Counted from the first letter of the stretch, positions 34,113 through 44,593 are shown. The stretch: 52,081 bases of DNA from Firmicutes bacterium UBA4881 (GCA_002399235.1 DHDH01000015.1:1-52081), one strand, 5' to 3'. Made by a program: numbers and translations. The notes: generated by a model from the sequence alone, not told the origin.

Positions 34113-34775
34113 ATGAAAGTTGGCTTTACTAAGCTTAGTACAATTGATTACCCAGGTAAAATTTGTTCTGTTATTTTTATGCCTCATTGCAATTTTAGAT
34201 GTGGCTACTGTCACAATCAAGATGTTGTAGACGGTAATGTTGATAGAAAATTAGATGATGTTCTAAAAGAACTAGCCCAAGATCAAAAAATTATTTCTTC
34301 CGTGTGTATCTCAGGTGGAGAACCCACTTTAAACCCCGAATTAGCAACTATCGCTAAGGAACTAAAAAAGCAAGGCTTTCTCCTCAAACTAGACACTAAC
34401 GGTAGTAATCCTTATCTCTTAGAAACCGTTCTACCTTACCTAGATTATGTTGCCATGGATATCAAAGGTCCTCTGAGTAGGTATAGCGCTATTGCTAAAT
34501 ATGATGAGATCAACAAGATATTGCGTTCTATCTCTTTAGTTAGGACTCTCAAAGACTATGAATTTAGAACGACTATTTCACCAACATACCTCTTAGAATC
34601 TGATGTTTTAGCTATAGCTAACTTGATACAGGGTTCTAAAAAGTATGTTTTACAAGGTTATAAAAAAGCCCGTTCTGACTTTGAAGCAGAAGAGCCTACC
34701 AAAGAATGGCTACAACAAATAGCCTCGTTAGTCAAACCTTATTTTACTGAAGTTATGGTTCGGGGAGGCAAATAA
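34113..34775 (+). CDS. nrdG: Anaerobic ribonucleotide reductase activating protein (radical SAM)
   Basis: Generates the glycyl radical on NrdD using S-adenosylmethionine and a [4Fe-4S] cluster. The 220-residue protein starts MKVGFTKLSTIDYPGK and has the cluster motif C26-x3-C30-x2-C33 (HCNFRCGYC), then SGGEPTLNPEL and LKLDTNGSNP. It is the longer NrdG type common in anaerobes. A GAGGTGGTAGG site precedes the ATG; nrdD begins 2 nt after its stop. Confidence 0.94.
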   Translation: MKVGFTKLSTIDYPGKICSVIFMPHCNFRCGYCHNQDVVDGNVDRKLDDVLKELAQDQKIISSVCISGGEPTLNPELATIAKELKKQGFLLKLDTNGSNPYLLETVLPYLDYVAMDIKGPLSRYSAIAKYDEINKILRSISLVRTLKDYEFRTTISPTYLLESDVLAIANLIQGSKKYVLQGYKKARSDFEAEEPTKEWLQQIASLVKPYFTEVMVRGGK

Positions 34776-34777
34776 TT

Positions 34778-36850
34778 ATGATTAAAGTTATTAAGCGTAA
34801 TGGTTCATTAGTTGATTTTGATAACCAAAAAATTGAAAATGCCATTAAAAAAGCTTTCGAAGCTGTTGGCAAACCAGATAGATCAAAAGAATTAGCTCCA
34901 CTAGTTACAGCTAAAATAAATAAAGACATTATTTACATCGAAGAGATCCAAGATATTGTTGAAGTTGTGCTAATGGAAGCAGGAGAGTATGTTGCGGCTA
35001 AAGCGTATATCGTCTATCGCGAGAAGCAAGCCGAAAAAAGAAAGATGACTAGTTCGGTCAAAGAAACCATGGGTATCTTTGACTCTTATATTCGTAACGA
35101 AGATTGGAAAGTCAAAGAAAACAGTAACATGAACTATTCTTTGCAAGGGTTAAACAACCACATAGTCTCACGCTTCACTGAGACCTACTGGTTAAATAAG
35201 ATTTACCCTGGCAATATCGCTGATGCTCATGAAAGTGGCGACCTACACATTCATGACCTAGGTTTATTGGCCCCTTATTGCTGTGGTTGGAACTTAGAAG
35301 ATCTGCTCTTAAATGGCTTTGGTGGTGTCGACTATAAGGTGGAAAGTGCTGCTCCCAAACATTTTGGTACAGCCCTAGGACAGTTGGTTAATTTTCTATA
35401 TACCATGCAAGGTGAAGCAGCAGGCGCCCAAGCTGTTAGCAACTTTGATACTCTTCTAGCTCCTTTTGTTTTTTACGATAACCTCGGCTATGAAGAGGTT
35501 TTGCAAGAAATCCAAAGTTTTGTCTATAACTTAAATGTGCCTACAAGAGTTGGTTTTCAAACCCCTTTCTCTAATATCACTTTAGATATTAAATGCCCTT
35601 CTATCTTAGCTAATCAACCGGTAGTAATAGGCGGTCAACATTTGGACAAGACCTACAAAGACTTCCAAAAAGAGATGGATCTTATTAATATGGCATTTTG
35701 TGAGGTCATGATGGAAGGCGATAAAAAGGGAAGGATGTTCAGCTTCCCCATACCTACCTATAATGTTACTAAAGATTTTCCCTGGGGTTCACCACTTGTG
35801 CATAATATTATGAAAATGACTGCGAAATATGGGACCCCCTACTTTACCAATTTTATTAACTCCGATCTTTCTCCTGATGATGTTAGAAGTATGTGCTGCC
35901 GCTTACGCATTGATAATAGAGAACTCAAAAAACGTGGTGGTGGCCTCTTTGGTGCCAACCCGTTAACTGGTTCTATGGGTAATGTAACAATCAACTTACC
36001 CCGTATCGGTTATTTGGCTAAAACCGAAGCTGAATACTTTTACCGGTTGACCAAGGTCATGGATATGGCCAAAAACAGTCTTTTAATTAAGAGGAAAGCT
36101 GTAGAATCCTTTACTGAAAACGGCCTCTACCCCTACTCTAAGTTCTACTTAAGAGATGTTAAAGCTAGGTTTGGACAGTATTGGGCAAACCACTTCAACA
36201 CAATCGGGATAATTGGCATGAATGAATCTCTCGTTAATTTTCTAGGTCAAGATATTACTACAGCAGCTGGTCATGCTTTTGCCCTTAAAATCATGGACTT
36301 TATGAGAGATAAACTAACTGAATACCAAACTGAAACTAATCAAATGTTTAACCTAGAAGCAACTCCTGGCGAGGGAACTACTCTGACCTTAGCACTTAAG
36401 GACAAAAAACGTTATCCCGATATTTTCGTACAAGGAACAGCTGATGCTCCTTACTATACCAACTCTACCCAACTACCTGTTGATCACACCAAAAACCTCA
36501 TCGAAGCTATTAAATTGCAAGACGATCTTCAAACTAAATACACAGGAGGAACTGTACTTCATGGTTTCTTAGGCGAATCTCCTACACCAGAAGCTGCTGA
36601 GGACCTCATTAAGAGCATCTTTAATAACTTTAGATTACCTTACTTTTCGATTACTCCTACCTTCTCTATCTGCCCTCAAGACGGCTATATCGCCGGCGAA
36701 CATTTTGTTTGCCCTAAATGCGGTAAAGAAGCTGAGGTTTGGAGTAGGGTTGTTGGTTTCTATCGACCAGTACAAAACTGGAACAAAGGCAAAAAACAAG
36801 AATTTTTGCAGCGCGTAGAGTTTGAATATAAACCGGTTGCTAACTCTTGA
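34778..36850 (+). CDS. nrdD: Anaerobic ribonucleoside-triphosphate reductase, class III
   Basis: Reduces ribonucleotides to deoxyribonucleotides without oxygen. The N-terminus is an ATP-cone (MIKVIKRNGSLVDFDNQKIE, about 1-95) giving allosteric control; the catalytic barrel contains MCCRLRIDNRELKKRGGG; the C-terminus has a zinc-site CPKCG and the glycyl-radical loop RVVGFYRPVQNWNKGK. 690 residues, typical. It ends close to a strong plus-strand terminator. Presence of this enzyme points to anaerobic growth. Confidence 0.97.
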   Translation: MIKVIKRNGSLVDFDNQKIENAIKKAFEAVGKPDRSKELAPLVTAKINKDIIYIEEIQDIVEVVLMEAGEYVAAKAYIVYREKQAEKRKMTSSVKETMGIFDSYIRNEDWKVKENSNMNYSLQGLNNHIVSRFTETYWLNKIYPGNIADAHESGDLHIHDLGLLAPYCCGWNLEDLLLNGFGGVDYKVESAAPKHFGTALGQLVNFLYTMQGEAAGAQAVSNFDTLLAPFVFYDNLGYEEVLQEIQSFVYNLNVPTRVGFQTPFSNITLDIKCPSILANQPVVIGGQHLDKTYKDFQKEMDLINMAFCEVMMEGDKKGRMFSFPIPTYNVTKDFPWGSPLVHNIMKMTAKYGTPYFTNFINSDLSPDDVRSMCCRLRIDNRELKKRGGGLFGANPLTGSMGNVTINLPRIGYLAKTEAEYFYRLTKVMDMAKNSLLIKRKAVESFTENGLYPYSKFYLRDVKARFGQYWANHFNTIGIIGMNESLVNFLGQDITTAAGHAFALKIMDFMRDKLTEYQTETNQMFNLEATPGEGTTLTLALKDKKRYPDIFVQGTADAPYYTNSTQLPVDHTKNLIEAIKLQDDLQTKYTGGTVLHGFLGESPTPEAAEDLIKSIFNNFRLPYFSITPTFSICPQDGYIAGEHFVCPKCGKEAEVWSRVVGFYRPVQNWNKGKKQEFLQRVEFEYKPVANS

Positions 36851-36896
36851 TAATTCAACTTACAATCATCTATAACTAAAAACAGCATGTGATTTA

Positions 36897-36927
36897 GCCC
36901 TTTGGTTATAAACCAAAGGGCCTTTTC
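36897..36927 (+). terminator. Terminator of nrdGD
   Basis: GCCCTTTGGTT (36897-36907), loop ATA, AACCAAAGGGC (36911-36921), followed by CTTTTCTTT. Perfect 11-bp stem, 47 nt after the nrdD stop. The minus-strand side lacks a U-run, so it mainly serves nrdD. Confidence 0.92.
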
Positions 36928-36994
36928 TTTCTTCTTATAAACTAGGTCACCTAAAAGAAGAACTTTGCATCTTAGTTCGGTTTAGGCAAAACTA

Positions 36995-37996
36995 TTAAAG
37001 CAACGAACTATATAAATCTTCAATTTGGTCCAGAAAATTATTATAATCTAGATATTTCTGGGCAAATAACCGGCTCTCTTGTTGTAATTCCCTTAAAGCC
37101 GCTTCATCCTGAAGTAATTCTAAAAAACTATTATAAATAAGAGATAGGTCGGGATTTAAACCTGACTTTCCCCCGGTAAATTCCGGTATTGGCTCTAACT
37201 TGCTTGGATCAACAAATCCATCGGCATCTCTACCTAATACATAACCTACATTACCAGTAGCCATACCTTCTCTAATAGCCATACCCGTTCCAATGACTAT
37301 ATCAGAATCAGCTAAAAAATGAGCTCTATCCTCTTGCCAACCATAATTATTTACATTAACTCCTGTAAAGATCCCAAAGGGGATATTGCCTATCACTCTA
37401 ATTTCTAGAGGAACTTTTTTAGCTGCTTCATTTAAAGCCTCGCCAAGAATAATTAGTCCTAAACGTTTACTTTCGGCATAGCGGCCTAAATAGGTAATTA
37501 CTTTTTTATCTTGGTGTTTTTTTGCAGGTTGATATTCTAAAAGATCAACTGCATTACCTAGAACTATAATATCTTTAACTTCGTTTTGATAAGGCTCAGC
37601 AAAGCACTTTCCTACCGAAATAACTAAATCTGCTTGCTGCATATAGCTAATATAATTATTCAAGCCATAACCGTGAATGGTAAGAACCAAAGGACAATGA
37701 AAATCTTTAGCTAAAGTTGTAGCCTGAGGCCAAGTAATTGATGAATGCGCATGGATTATCGTTTTGAAGCTTACTTTCTCAGGGAAAGTCTCCAAAACGT
37801 TAACACCTTGTAAAACCAAGTTTTTTTTGTGGTTATTATAAGCTTTTAAGGTTTGAGGACTCCTCTTAAGAGACTCGGGATTATTATCAAGATACACTTT
37901 TACCTTGTGCCCTCTTTGCACTAATCCTCGAGCTAATTGCTCTACATGAACGGTTTGGCCACTGCGAAAGAAACGATTTAAAAGCAAAACTTGCAT
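36995..37996 (-). CDS. Glycosyltransferase, GT-B fold, group 1/GT4 family
   Basis: Cytoplasmic sugar transferase with a GT4-like layout: LLNRFFRSGQTVHVEQLARGL with the N-terminal glycine-rich turn, HAHSSITWPQA, LVLTIHGYG, the YLGRYAESKRLGLII linker entering the C-terminal domain, and an EGMATGNVGYVLG motif in place of the usual E-x7-E donor site. 333 residues. GGAGGTG precedes the ATG. Acceptor and donor cannot be inferred; the neighbouring PopT suggests an envelope-polymer role, weakly. Confidence 0.85.
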   Translation of the reverse strand: MQVLLLNRFFRSGQTVHVEQLARGLVQRGHKVKVYLDNNPESLKRSPQTLKAYNNHKKNLVLQGVNVLETFPEKVSFKTIIHAHSSITWPQATTLAKDFHCPLVLTIHGYGLNNYISYMQQADLVISVGKCFAEPYQNEVKDIIVLGNAVDLLEYQPAKKHQDKKVITYLGRYAESKRLGLIILGEALNEAAKKVPLEIRVIGNIPFGIFTGVNVNNYGWQEDRAHFLADSDIVIGTGMAIREGMATGNVGYVLGRDADGFVDPSKLEPIPEFTGGKSGLNPDLSLIYNSFLELLQDEAALRELQQESRLFAQKYLDYNNFLDQIEDLYSSLL

Positions 37997-38064
37997 AAGT
38001 TCACCTCCGACTAAGACAAAATATGCTCTTAGCCTTTTAGTTGACGCTTATGCAAGTATCATTC

Positions 38065-38808
38065 TTAATTTATTCTTTCTCGTAGAAAGTAAGCAGCTAC
38101 ACCGCCTATTAAAGCCATAATAAAACCTAGAAAGCTCCACTCTGGCCATAACACTGGTAAGGACCCTAATACAAGACCTACAATAAAACTCATCGTTCTA
38201 TGCCTTTGCCTCGTTAGTAGAAAACTAATAATACCAGCAAATACACTAAATCCCAGTAACACCCCCCCACCAAAAGGCAGGAGGATCTTTAGATCAAATA
38301 CAGTTACAGCATGTAATACTTCTTCGTAAATTCCTAAAAGAACCAGAGTTGTAGCCCCGCTAATTCCAGGTAGTATCATAGCACCTGTAGCAATAAACCC
38401 TCCTAAGAAAAAGAGAGGAAATTGTAAGGTTTTCCACTGAACACCCATCTCAATGTTCGTCATAAAGTTTGAAATTAAAACACCCAAGATTAACCATAAG
38501 ATACTATGCGTAGTATAAGTCTTTTCTCTTTTTATTAATATTATTGTTGAAACGACGATAAGACCAAACAAAAAACCATAGACCTCATTGGGATAGTGTT
38601 CTAATAGATAGGTAGTTATAAAAGAGGTAGAGAGGATTCCTGTAGCAATACCTGCCCCTATCGGCAACAGGTGTTTCCAGTCTAACTTTTTTAAAGCTTC
38701 CAGTAGTTCGTCATAGACACCAAGAATTAAAGCAATCGTGCCACCACTAATACCAGGTAAAGTATTGGCAATACCCATAGGTAAGCTTAAAAGAAACTTG
38801 TGTAGCAC
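38065..38808 (-). CDS. popT: DUF368 membrane protein, polyprenyl-phosphate transporter PopT family
   Basis: DUF368 proteins were shown to recycle undecaprenyl phosphate across the cytoplasmic membrane. The 247-residue protein has about eight helices and two pseudo-symmetric family motifs: TLPGISGGTIALILG (17-31) and GAMILPGISGATTLVLLG in the second half. Start is GTG behind a G-rich site (GGGGGGG). It is the first gene after pepV on this strand and precedes the glycosyltransferase, consistent with envelope sugar-lipid carrier turnover. Confidence 0.88.
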   Translation of the reverse strand: MLHKFLLSLPMGIANTLPGISGGTIALILGVYDELLEALKKLDWKHLLPIGAGIATGILSTSFITTYLLEHYPNEVYGFLFGLIVVSTIILIKREKTYTTHSILWLILGVLISNFMTNIEMGVQWKTLQFPLFFLGGFIATGAMILPGISGATTLVLLGIYEEVLHAVTVFDLKILLPFGGGVLLGFSVFAGIISFLLTRQRHRTMSFIVGLVLGSLPVLWPEWSFLGFIMALIGGVAAYFLRERIN

Positions 38809-38829
38809 AGAAATCCCCCCCTTTACCTT

Positions 38830-40200
38830 TTACTGTGCTAATAAATAAATAGCATAAGCATAGATAAGTGTCATTTTCCGGAGGGAGTCTAGACTTAGCC
38901 TTTCGTTAGCTTGATGGGCTATCATTGGCTCACCTGGGAACTGAGCACCAAAAGCTACAGTATTAGGAATAGCCTTAGCATAGGTGCCACCACCGATAGC
39001 TAATAATTCAGGTTCTTCTCCTGTTACCTCTTTATAAGCTTTTTGGAGATTAATAATCAACGGGTGATCAGCAGGCACTAATAATGGTGCTTTAGTATTG
39101 TCACCACCTACAGATAAGGCTTTTGCTTCTAAGCCTTGGGGTAGGTGTAGCTTTACTTGTTTTAAAATCTGCTCAATTGTAACCCCATATGGATATCTAA
39201 TATCGATAACCAATCTACTACCTTTAGCATTTATACGCAAAAGACCTGGATTCCAGGATAAGGTACCAGCAATTTCGTGATGGAAGTTTATACCGAGCGG
39301 TGCTCCATCTGGTGTCTGGCCAATTTGGTTAAAGAACTGGCACAAGGGATTCTTTACACCAGCTTGAGCTAGGCCTAGTAAAAGATCAACAATGGCATTG
39401 TGACCGATCTGGGGAGTAGAGCCATGCGCTTCTTTTCCTTCGGCCACTACATAGCGACCTACAGGTGCCTCTTTAACATATTTTAATACTTCCTTGTGGC
39501 TAATCTCTTTAAGAGAAGACACCATCTTAAAGCTTTCCGCGACTTTAGCAAAGGCTTTATTGGGAACAACATTAGTCCTCTCCCCACCATATGCCCAAAG
39601 ACCATCGGTTGCTGGGCCAGTAAGTTCTAAGTGTAAAATACCTTTTTCACTTTGAATTATTGGAAATTCACCATCGGGAGTAAAACCATAGGTGGGCTTT
39701 TTTTCACTGGCAAAGTATGCTTTCATACATTTCCAGTTGGTCTCTTCAGCTGTGCCAATTATAGTTCTAATCCTTTTCTTCGGTTGGAACCCTAAATTCA
39801 TTAAGGCCTTTTGGGCATAGAGGCAGGCTATAGTTGGGCCTTTGTCGTCAGTAGAGCCTCTGCCCCAAATATAACCATCAGCCACTTTACCACTAAAAGG
39901 ATCATCATCCCAACCTGTTCCTGGTGGTACCACATCTAAGTGCCCTAAGATAGCGAGAATCTCCTCGCCTTCCCCCCACTCAGCGTGACCTGCCACATTT
40001 TGGACATTTTTAAATTTAAAACCCATATCCTTAGCTAGCTTTTCAGTAGCTAAAAGTGCTTGGTAACAGCCTTCTCCTTGGGGTTTCTCTCCAGAAAATG
40101 TATCCGGATCTTCTACACTAGGAATCTTAACTAAGTTACTAATGCTTTCAACTAGTTCCGGCATTAGTTTTTCGATTTCTTTTTTTAACTTCTCTTGCAT
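38830..40200 (-). CDS. pepV: Dipeptidase PepV-type, M20 metallopeptidase
   Basis: Zinc-dependent cytosolic dipeptidase that hydrolyses a broad range of dipeptides. I use the ATG at 40198-40200 (456 residues, MQEKLKKEIEK): GAGGTG precedes it by 7 nt. Metal-binding segments of the M20 family: AILGHLDVVPPG, WGRGSTDDKGP, GTAEETNWKC, TPDGEFP and the C-terminal MIAHQANE. The long lid domain is present. It follows yhaN by 28 nt. It could finish the breakdown of dipeptides from the epimerase route or from the Dpp importer. Confidence 0.92.
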   Translation of the reverse strand: MQEKLKKEIEKLMPELVESISNLVKIPSVEDPDTFSGEKPQGEGCYQALLATEKLAKDMGFKFKNVQNVAGHAEWGEGEEILAILGHLDVVPPGTGWDDDPFSGKVADGYIWGRGSTDDKGPTIACLYAQKALMNLGFQPKKRIRTIIGTAEETNWKCMKAYFASEKKPTYGFTPDGEFPIIQSEKGILHLELTGPATDGLWAYGGERTNVVPNKAFAKVAESFKMVSSLKEISHKEVLKYVKEAPVGRYVVAEGKEAHGSTPQIGHNAIVDLLLGLAQAGVKNPLCQFFNQIGQTPDGAPLGINFHHEIAGTLSWNPGLLRINAKGSRLVIDIRYPYGVTIEQILKQVKLHLPQGLEAKALSVGGDNTKAPLLVPADHPLIINLQKAYKEVTGEEPELLAIGGGTYAKAIPNTVAFGAQFPGEPMIAHQANERLSLDSLRKMTLIYAYAIYLLAQ

Positions 40201-40228
40201 CCTTTTCACCTCGTAAACTATTAGCCTC

Positions 40229-43200
40229 TTAAACGACAACAGCTCCATCTTTTAATACTATTAGGTTATGATCCAGTTTGTTTTCTTTAGCTATGTTAAC
40301 CAAATGTGGTTGACAAGTAAAGAAAAGTACCTGATGCGTACTCTGTATACTAGCTAGAATCTCGAGTGTATTTCGTGATCTCTTAGGATCAAAGTTTACT
40401 AAAATATCGTCAATTACCAAAGGTAGTGAGTTTTGTTGTCTTGCAAACTCTTCTATGAGCCCTAAGCGCAAGCAGAGATAGAGTTGCTCTACGGTCCCGC
40501 GACTTAGCTCCTCAGGCTTTTTCAGCTCTTGATTACTGCTTACTACTTCAAATCGCTGCTCACCTAGAGGAGAAATAACTTTGGTATAGCGTCCACCTGT
40601 GATCTCATTAAAAAAGCGAGAGGCTGTTTTCAGCACACCTGGTTGTTTTTCTCTTTCATAAACCATACGTGCTTTATTAATTAAATACCTACAAATCTCG
40701 GCTTCAGCCCATTTTTTAGCCAGCGAATTCATTTCGCTTGTAATATTAGCTTGTCTAGCTAACAATTTTTCTGCTTCTTCACTCTGTTCTAACTGGTTTA
40801 GTTTCTCCGCTAAGCGGCCTAATCTCTCATTAGCATCTGTTTCTAAATCTTTCGACTTAGTAAGAGCATCGTTATTTTCTTTTAATTGTTTCTCTAACGA
40901 TATATCGCTAAGTTCACTTAGCTCTTGTAATAATTCTTCCTGCTTATCTCTCACTAAGTTTTTCAGATTGGACTCAATCACTATAATACTTGTTTCTAAT
41001 TGTTTTTTCTCTTCTGCCTTTTTAGCTAAAGCCCGGAATTCATCAGGTGTTTCAACTTCAGCTTTGCAGAAGATCTCTTTAACTATCTCTGACTTAACTT
41101 GATGTTTATGGAGTAGATCTTCTTCTTTAATCTTTAGCTCTTCTAAAACCTTATTTATATCGTTTTTCTTTTGGTTTGAATCCATATTTTTCTTTAACCG
41201 ATTTTGCCAATCTAAAACAGCTACCTCGGGATCGCTTAGCTTATCTCTTTCTAAAACACTAGCTAGATTATGCACCTTTTGCCTGTACTCTTCAATATTT
41301 TTTGTGAGAGCCTTTTTATCCTGTTCTCTCTCTGTTAATTCATCAGTTCTTGCTAATAACTCTCTCGCTGCACTAAGCCACTCTAATATAGCTAGTGGTT
41401 CTTTATTAGGTAGATTTTTGCTTTGTAAGAAAAGTTGCCAATTAGTATCGTTGGTGTTTCTCTCTTGATCCTGTTCCTGGATAACTTCTTTGGTAAGAGT
41501 TATTTGTTTTCCCAAGCTTTGAAGCTTTTGTCTAATCTCTACTAATCGCTCTTCTTGACGATGTCTTTTCATTAGAACTTCGTTTTCTTTAATTAACTCT
41601 TCTGTAAGAGTCTTAATTAGCTCTGGCTCTACATTCCCTACAAACCCTAAAATACCCTCAGCTTCGGCAAATTGCCTTTGAATCTGTTCGAGCTCTTGCT
41701 TGATACGAGCTAGTTTTTCCATCCGTTCTTCTTCTTCGCTTTGCCAAGCTAGTAGATCTATCTTTTCTTGCTTTTTCACACTTAAATAACTTAATAAGTT
41801 GTACAAAGCAAAGATTAATCCAGGCACACCTAAATACCACTTTTTTATGATTAAAAAATAACTAGAAAGTAGTGCGATTAAAACAGTTCCGATAATTGTC
41901 GCCCAACCACTTGAAACAATAGGTTTATTTGATGGAGTCTGGAGGTCTTCAACTCGCTGTTTAAGATAATCGCGACTAGGGGCTAGCTGTTTATAAGTCT
42001 CTAGTGCTTCTTTTACTTGGTAAAAGTTTTGTCTTACTTGTAGTGTTTCTAGCTCTTTTAATACTGTTTCTTCTTCTTTTATCAGTCCTTGTTTTTCCGT
42101 CTCTAATGAAACTAACTTCTCCTTAGATTGGCGTAAACTCTCTTTATTATCTGTTAGCTTGTCTTGCCAAGAACGAATCTGCTCGTTCACTTCAGGAGCT
42201 AAATGCAAAGAAAGTAAAGTCTCATGATCATACTCACTACCTAGCTCAGTAGGAATTCTGCTTTGCAGTTGTTTATTTAATTCATCGATTTTCGCTGTTA
42301 ACTCTTGACACTTAGCTTTCCAGTCGGTGACCTTAGAAAGGTCACTGTATAATGCACCAATCTCTGCTTCATGAGCAATAATGTTATAGTCTACCTGACA
42401 CTCCTTCAGGTCTTCTTGTTGCTTAGATTGTCTAATTCTAACCTGTGCTAACTCTTCTTCACAACTAGCTATCTCTTTAAGGAGTGCTTCCGCCTCTAGT
42501 ACTCGTGCTTCAGGGAATTCCTCAGGAATACCTAAAGCAGCGATATTATCTTGCAAGGAACATTTTTCCTTCCACAGTTTCCAGCCCTGGGAGAGGGTAT
42601 TTAACCAATGTCTTTTCTCTTCTAAATTAGCCAATTCTTTTTTTATCTCTGCTAATTCGTTTTGAGTCTTCTCTTCGTCTTTTAAACATTGGTTGTATTC
42701 TTCTGGTTCTTTTTGTAAACGGGCTAAGCCTGTCTCTAACTCTTCTAACTCAGTTAGTTTTTGATTAAGTAGGGGCCTAGTAGCGATCTTATTAGGAGAA
42801 TAGTATTCTTTAGCTCTCTTTTCTAATTCAATATCGATCTTAGATAGAGATAGATTCCCTGGATAAAGACCGCTTGAATAAAGAAAACTACTAACTTCAT
42901 TGTCAGTTAAAGTGTTTAAGGTTTGCAACTCATCTAAACCAAAAGCAAAAACATTACGGTAAACATTTTCGGAAATTGGCCCAAGTAGCTTTGTCAGAGT
43001 ATCTCCTGGCTCAGTTTCACCATCAATTAATATTGTTAAATCTCCTTTACCTGTACGCCCTTGCCTTCTGACTAAGCATTCTCTTCCATCTGGTAGCATT
43101 AAAAGCAGATGTCCACACTGCACACCACCATTTATAGGGGTATATTTCTCCGTTTTACCCTTAGGAAAGCCAAAAAGAACCCAGCGGATAAAAGCTAAAA

Positions 43201-43315
43201 GGGTACTTTTACCAGCTTCATTCTCGCCTAAAATAAAATTCATACCTTGAGTAAGATCTAGTGTAAAGTTGGTAAAAATACCGAAATTTTTAATCCCTAT
43301 TTGCTTAATTCTCAT
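40229..43315 (-). CDS. yhaN: AAA ATPase YhaN, SbcC-like coiled-coil protein
   Basis: Large SMC/Rad50-like ATPase that partners YhaO in DNA double-strand-break metabolism. Walker A is ILGENEAGKSTLLAFIRWVL at about 29-48; long coiled coils (about 180-440 and 530-870) flank a pair of hydrophobic helices at about 463-510 (IIGTVLIALLSSYFLII and YLGVPGLIFALYNLL), as in Bacillus YhaN; signature and Walker B lie near the C-terminus (LSRGTVEQLYLCLRLG, LPLVIDDILVNFD). 1028 residues. Its ATG overlaps the yhaO stop by 4 nt. Confidence 0.92.
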   Translation of the reverse strand: MRIKQIGIKNFGIFTNFTLDLTQGMNFILGENEAGKSTLLAFIRWVLFGFPKGKTEKYTPINGGVQCGHLLLMLPDGRECLVRRQGRTGKGDLTILIDGETEPGDTLTKLLGPISENVYRNVFAFGLDELQTLNTLTDNEVSSFLYSSGLYPGNLSLSKIDIELEKRAKEYYSPNKIATRPLLNQKLTELEELETGLARLQKEPEEYNQCLKDEEKTQNELAEIKKELANLEEKRHWLNTLSQGWKLWKEKCSLQDNIAALGIPEEFPEARVLEAEALLKEIASCEEELAQVRIRQSKQQEDLKECQVDYNIIAHEAEIGALYSDLSKVTDWKAKCQELTAKIDELNKQLQSRIPTELGSEYDHETLLSLHLAPEVNEQIRSWQDKLTDNKESLRQSKEKLVSLETEKQGLIKEEETVLKELETLQVRQNFYQVKEALETYKQLAPSRDYLKQRVEDLQTPSNKPIVSSGWATIIGTVLIALLSSYFLIIKKWYLGVPGLIFALYNLLSYLSVKKQEKIDLLAWQSEEEERMEKLARIKQELEQIQRQFAEAEGILGFVGNVEPELIKTLTEELIKENEVLMKRHRQEERLVEIRQKLQSLGKQITLTKEVIQEQDQERNTNDTNWQLFLQSKNLPNKEPLAILEWLSAARELLARTDELTEREQDKKALTKNIEEYRQKVHNLASVLERDKLSDPEVAVLDWQNRLKKNMDSNQKKNDINKVLEELKIKEEDLLHKHQVKSEIVKEIFCKAEVETPDEFRALAKKAEEKKQLETSIIVIESNLKNLVRDKQEELLQELSELSDISLEKQLKENNDALTKSKDLETDANERLGRLAEKLNQLEQSEEAEKLLARQANITSEMNSLAKKWAEAEICRYLINKARMVYEREKQPGVLKTASRFFNEITGGRYTKVISPLGEQRFEVVSSNQELKKPEELSRGTVEQLYLCLRLGLIEEFARQQNSLPLVIDDILVNFDPKRSRNTLEILASIQSTHQVLFFTCQPHLVNIAKENKLDHNLIVLKDGAVVV

Positions 43316-44511
43316 GGTTTTTCACCCCGCCAAAAGAGATCTAGTCCCAAAGCCACGCTCCCCGAGACAATAGACTCTAAAGCTTTTGCATCAACAGGTT
43401 CAATTAGGTCACCCAAACGGTTATATAGAGGTGCCAACACTTCTTCCAATTCTTTTTGGTCTTCACTATTTAATAGCTTTTCTGCTTCTCTTAAAAACTC
43501 ACCAGGAAGACTCTCTTCATTTTTCACAGCTTCATAATCAATATCTGGCAATATCTCCAGTTCTAAAGACTCTAGAGCGTAATTTTTTCCTTCTCTAAAT
43601 CGTTCTTCTAACTCGGCTTGTCCATTTATAAGTTCTTTATATAATGGTGTTCTACCAGTTATTATAAGTCTAATCACCAGGGGCTTTTCCCTGGCTTCTT
43701 CATCTAGCTCATCTAGTGCTTTGTATAATTCATTTAAGGTTTCAGGAGCAGGCACTTTTTTTATCTGCCAATAATAAGCTGAGGTCTCGATAAACTCTAT
43801 TTTTACCTCTCGATCTACCTCGACTAGATAAACGCCTTTTGGTCCTGTTTCGTTAATCTGATTTCCCTGGGTTGTACCAGCATAGACTACATATGGCTTT
43901 GTATTAAGTATAGTACCGGTATGAACATGGCCTAGAGCCCAGTAATCAAAACCACTTTTGCTTAAATTAGCCAAACTAGAAGGGGCATAATTATCTTTTT
44001 TACCATAACCAGCTACATTGGTATGCAATAAAGCAATTTGAAAGCCTTTAGAGCCTTTTTTAAATTTTAAGCTCAGATCGTCAGTCACTTTAGCCACAGG
44101 ATAGCTGATACCTGTTATCTCTGCTAAAGTCACGCCATCTTTGATAAAAGGAATTGTCTCTAGTTCAGCGCCAAAAAAATGAACCCCAGCTGGTAGTTTG
44201 CTCTGTGCTCTACTAATATTTAAGGGATCATGATTCCCCCCTACCATAAAGACCTTAATCCCAGCTTCACTTAATCTTGTTAGACCACGGTATAGTTCCA
44301 ACTGAGATCTTAAGGTTGGGGTTTTCGTATCTAAAACATCACCAGAGAACAGAACGAAATCCACTTCTAAAGCTATAGCTTTTTCGATCAAGGTTTCCAT
44401 GGCTTGGTAGGCAGCATTGGCAATTCTCTCTCTCCACTCTTTAGAAAGACCCAACGTGCCTGGGCCACTGTTCCCTAAATGTAAGTCAGATGCATGAATA
44501 AATCGTAACAT
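43312..44511 (-). CDS. yhaO: Metallophosphoesterase/exonuclease YhaO, SbcD-like
   Basis: Predicted Mn-dependent nuclease subunit of the YhaON pair. The calcineurin-like motifs are complete: HASDLHLG (D9, H11), LFSGDVLD, VGGNHDPL, LLHTNV and LGHVHTG. The 399 residues include a C-terminal helical tail that in SbcD-type proteins binds the coiled-coil partner. AAGGAGAGAGAAGG lies before the ATG. First gene of the yhaO-yhaN-pepV-popT-glycosyltransferase run. Confidence 0.93.
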   Translation of the reverse strand: MLRFIHASDLHLGNSGPGTLGLSKEWRERIANAAYQAMETLIEKAIALEVDFVLFSGDVLDTKTPTLRSQLELYRGLTRLSEAGIKVFMVGGNHDPLNISRAQSKLPAGVHFFGAELETIPFIKDGVTLAEITGISYPVAKVTDDLSLKFKKGSKGFQIALLHTNVAGYGKKDNYAPSSLANLSKSGFDYWALGHVHTGTILNTKPYVVYAGTTQGNQINETGPKGVYLVEVDREVKIEFIETSAYYWQIKKVPAPETLNELYKALDELDEEAREKPLVIRLIITGRTPLYKELINGQAELEERFREGKNYALESLELEILPDIDYEAVKNEESLPGEFLREAEKLLNSEDQKELEEVLAPLYNRLGDLIEPVDAKALESIVSGSVALGLDLFWRGEKP

Positions 44512-44593
44512 TGGCCTTCTCTCTCCTTGTCATGGATGTCTAGTTAATGATTCTTGATTCTCTTTCCTATCCCTGCCAAAGCTCCTAGATAGG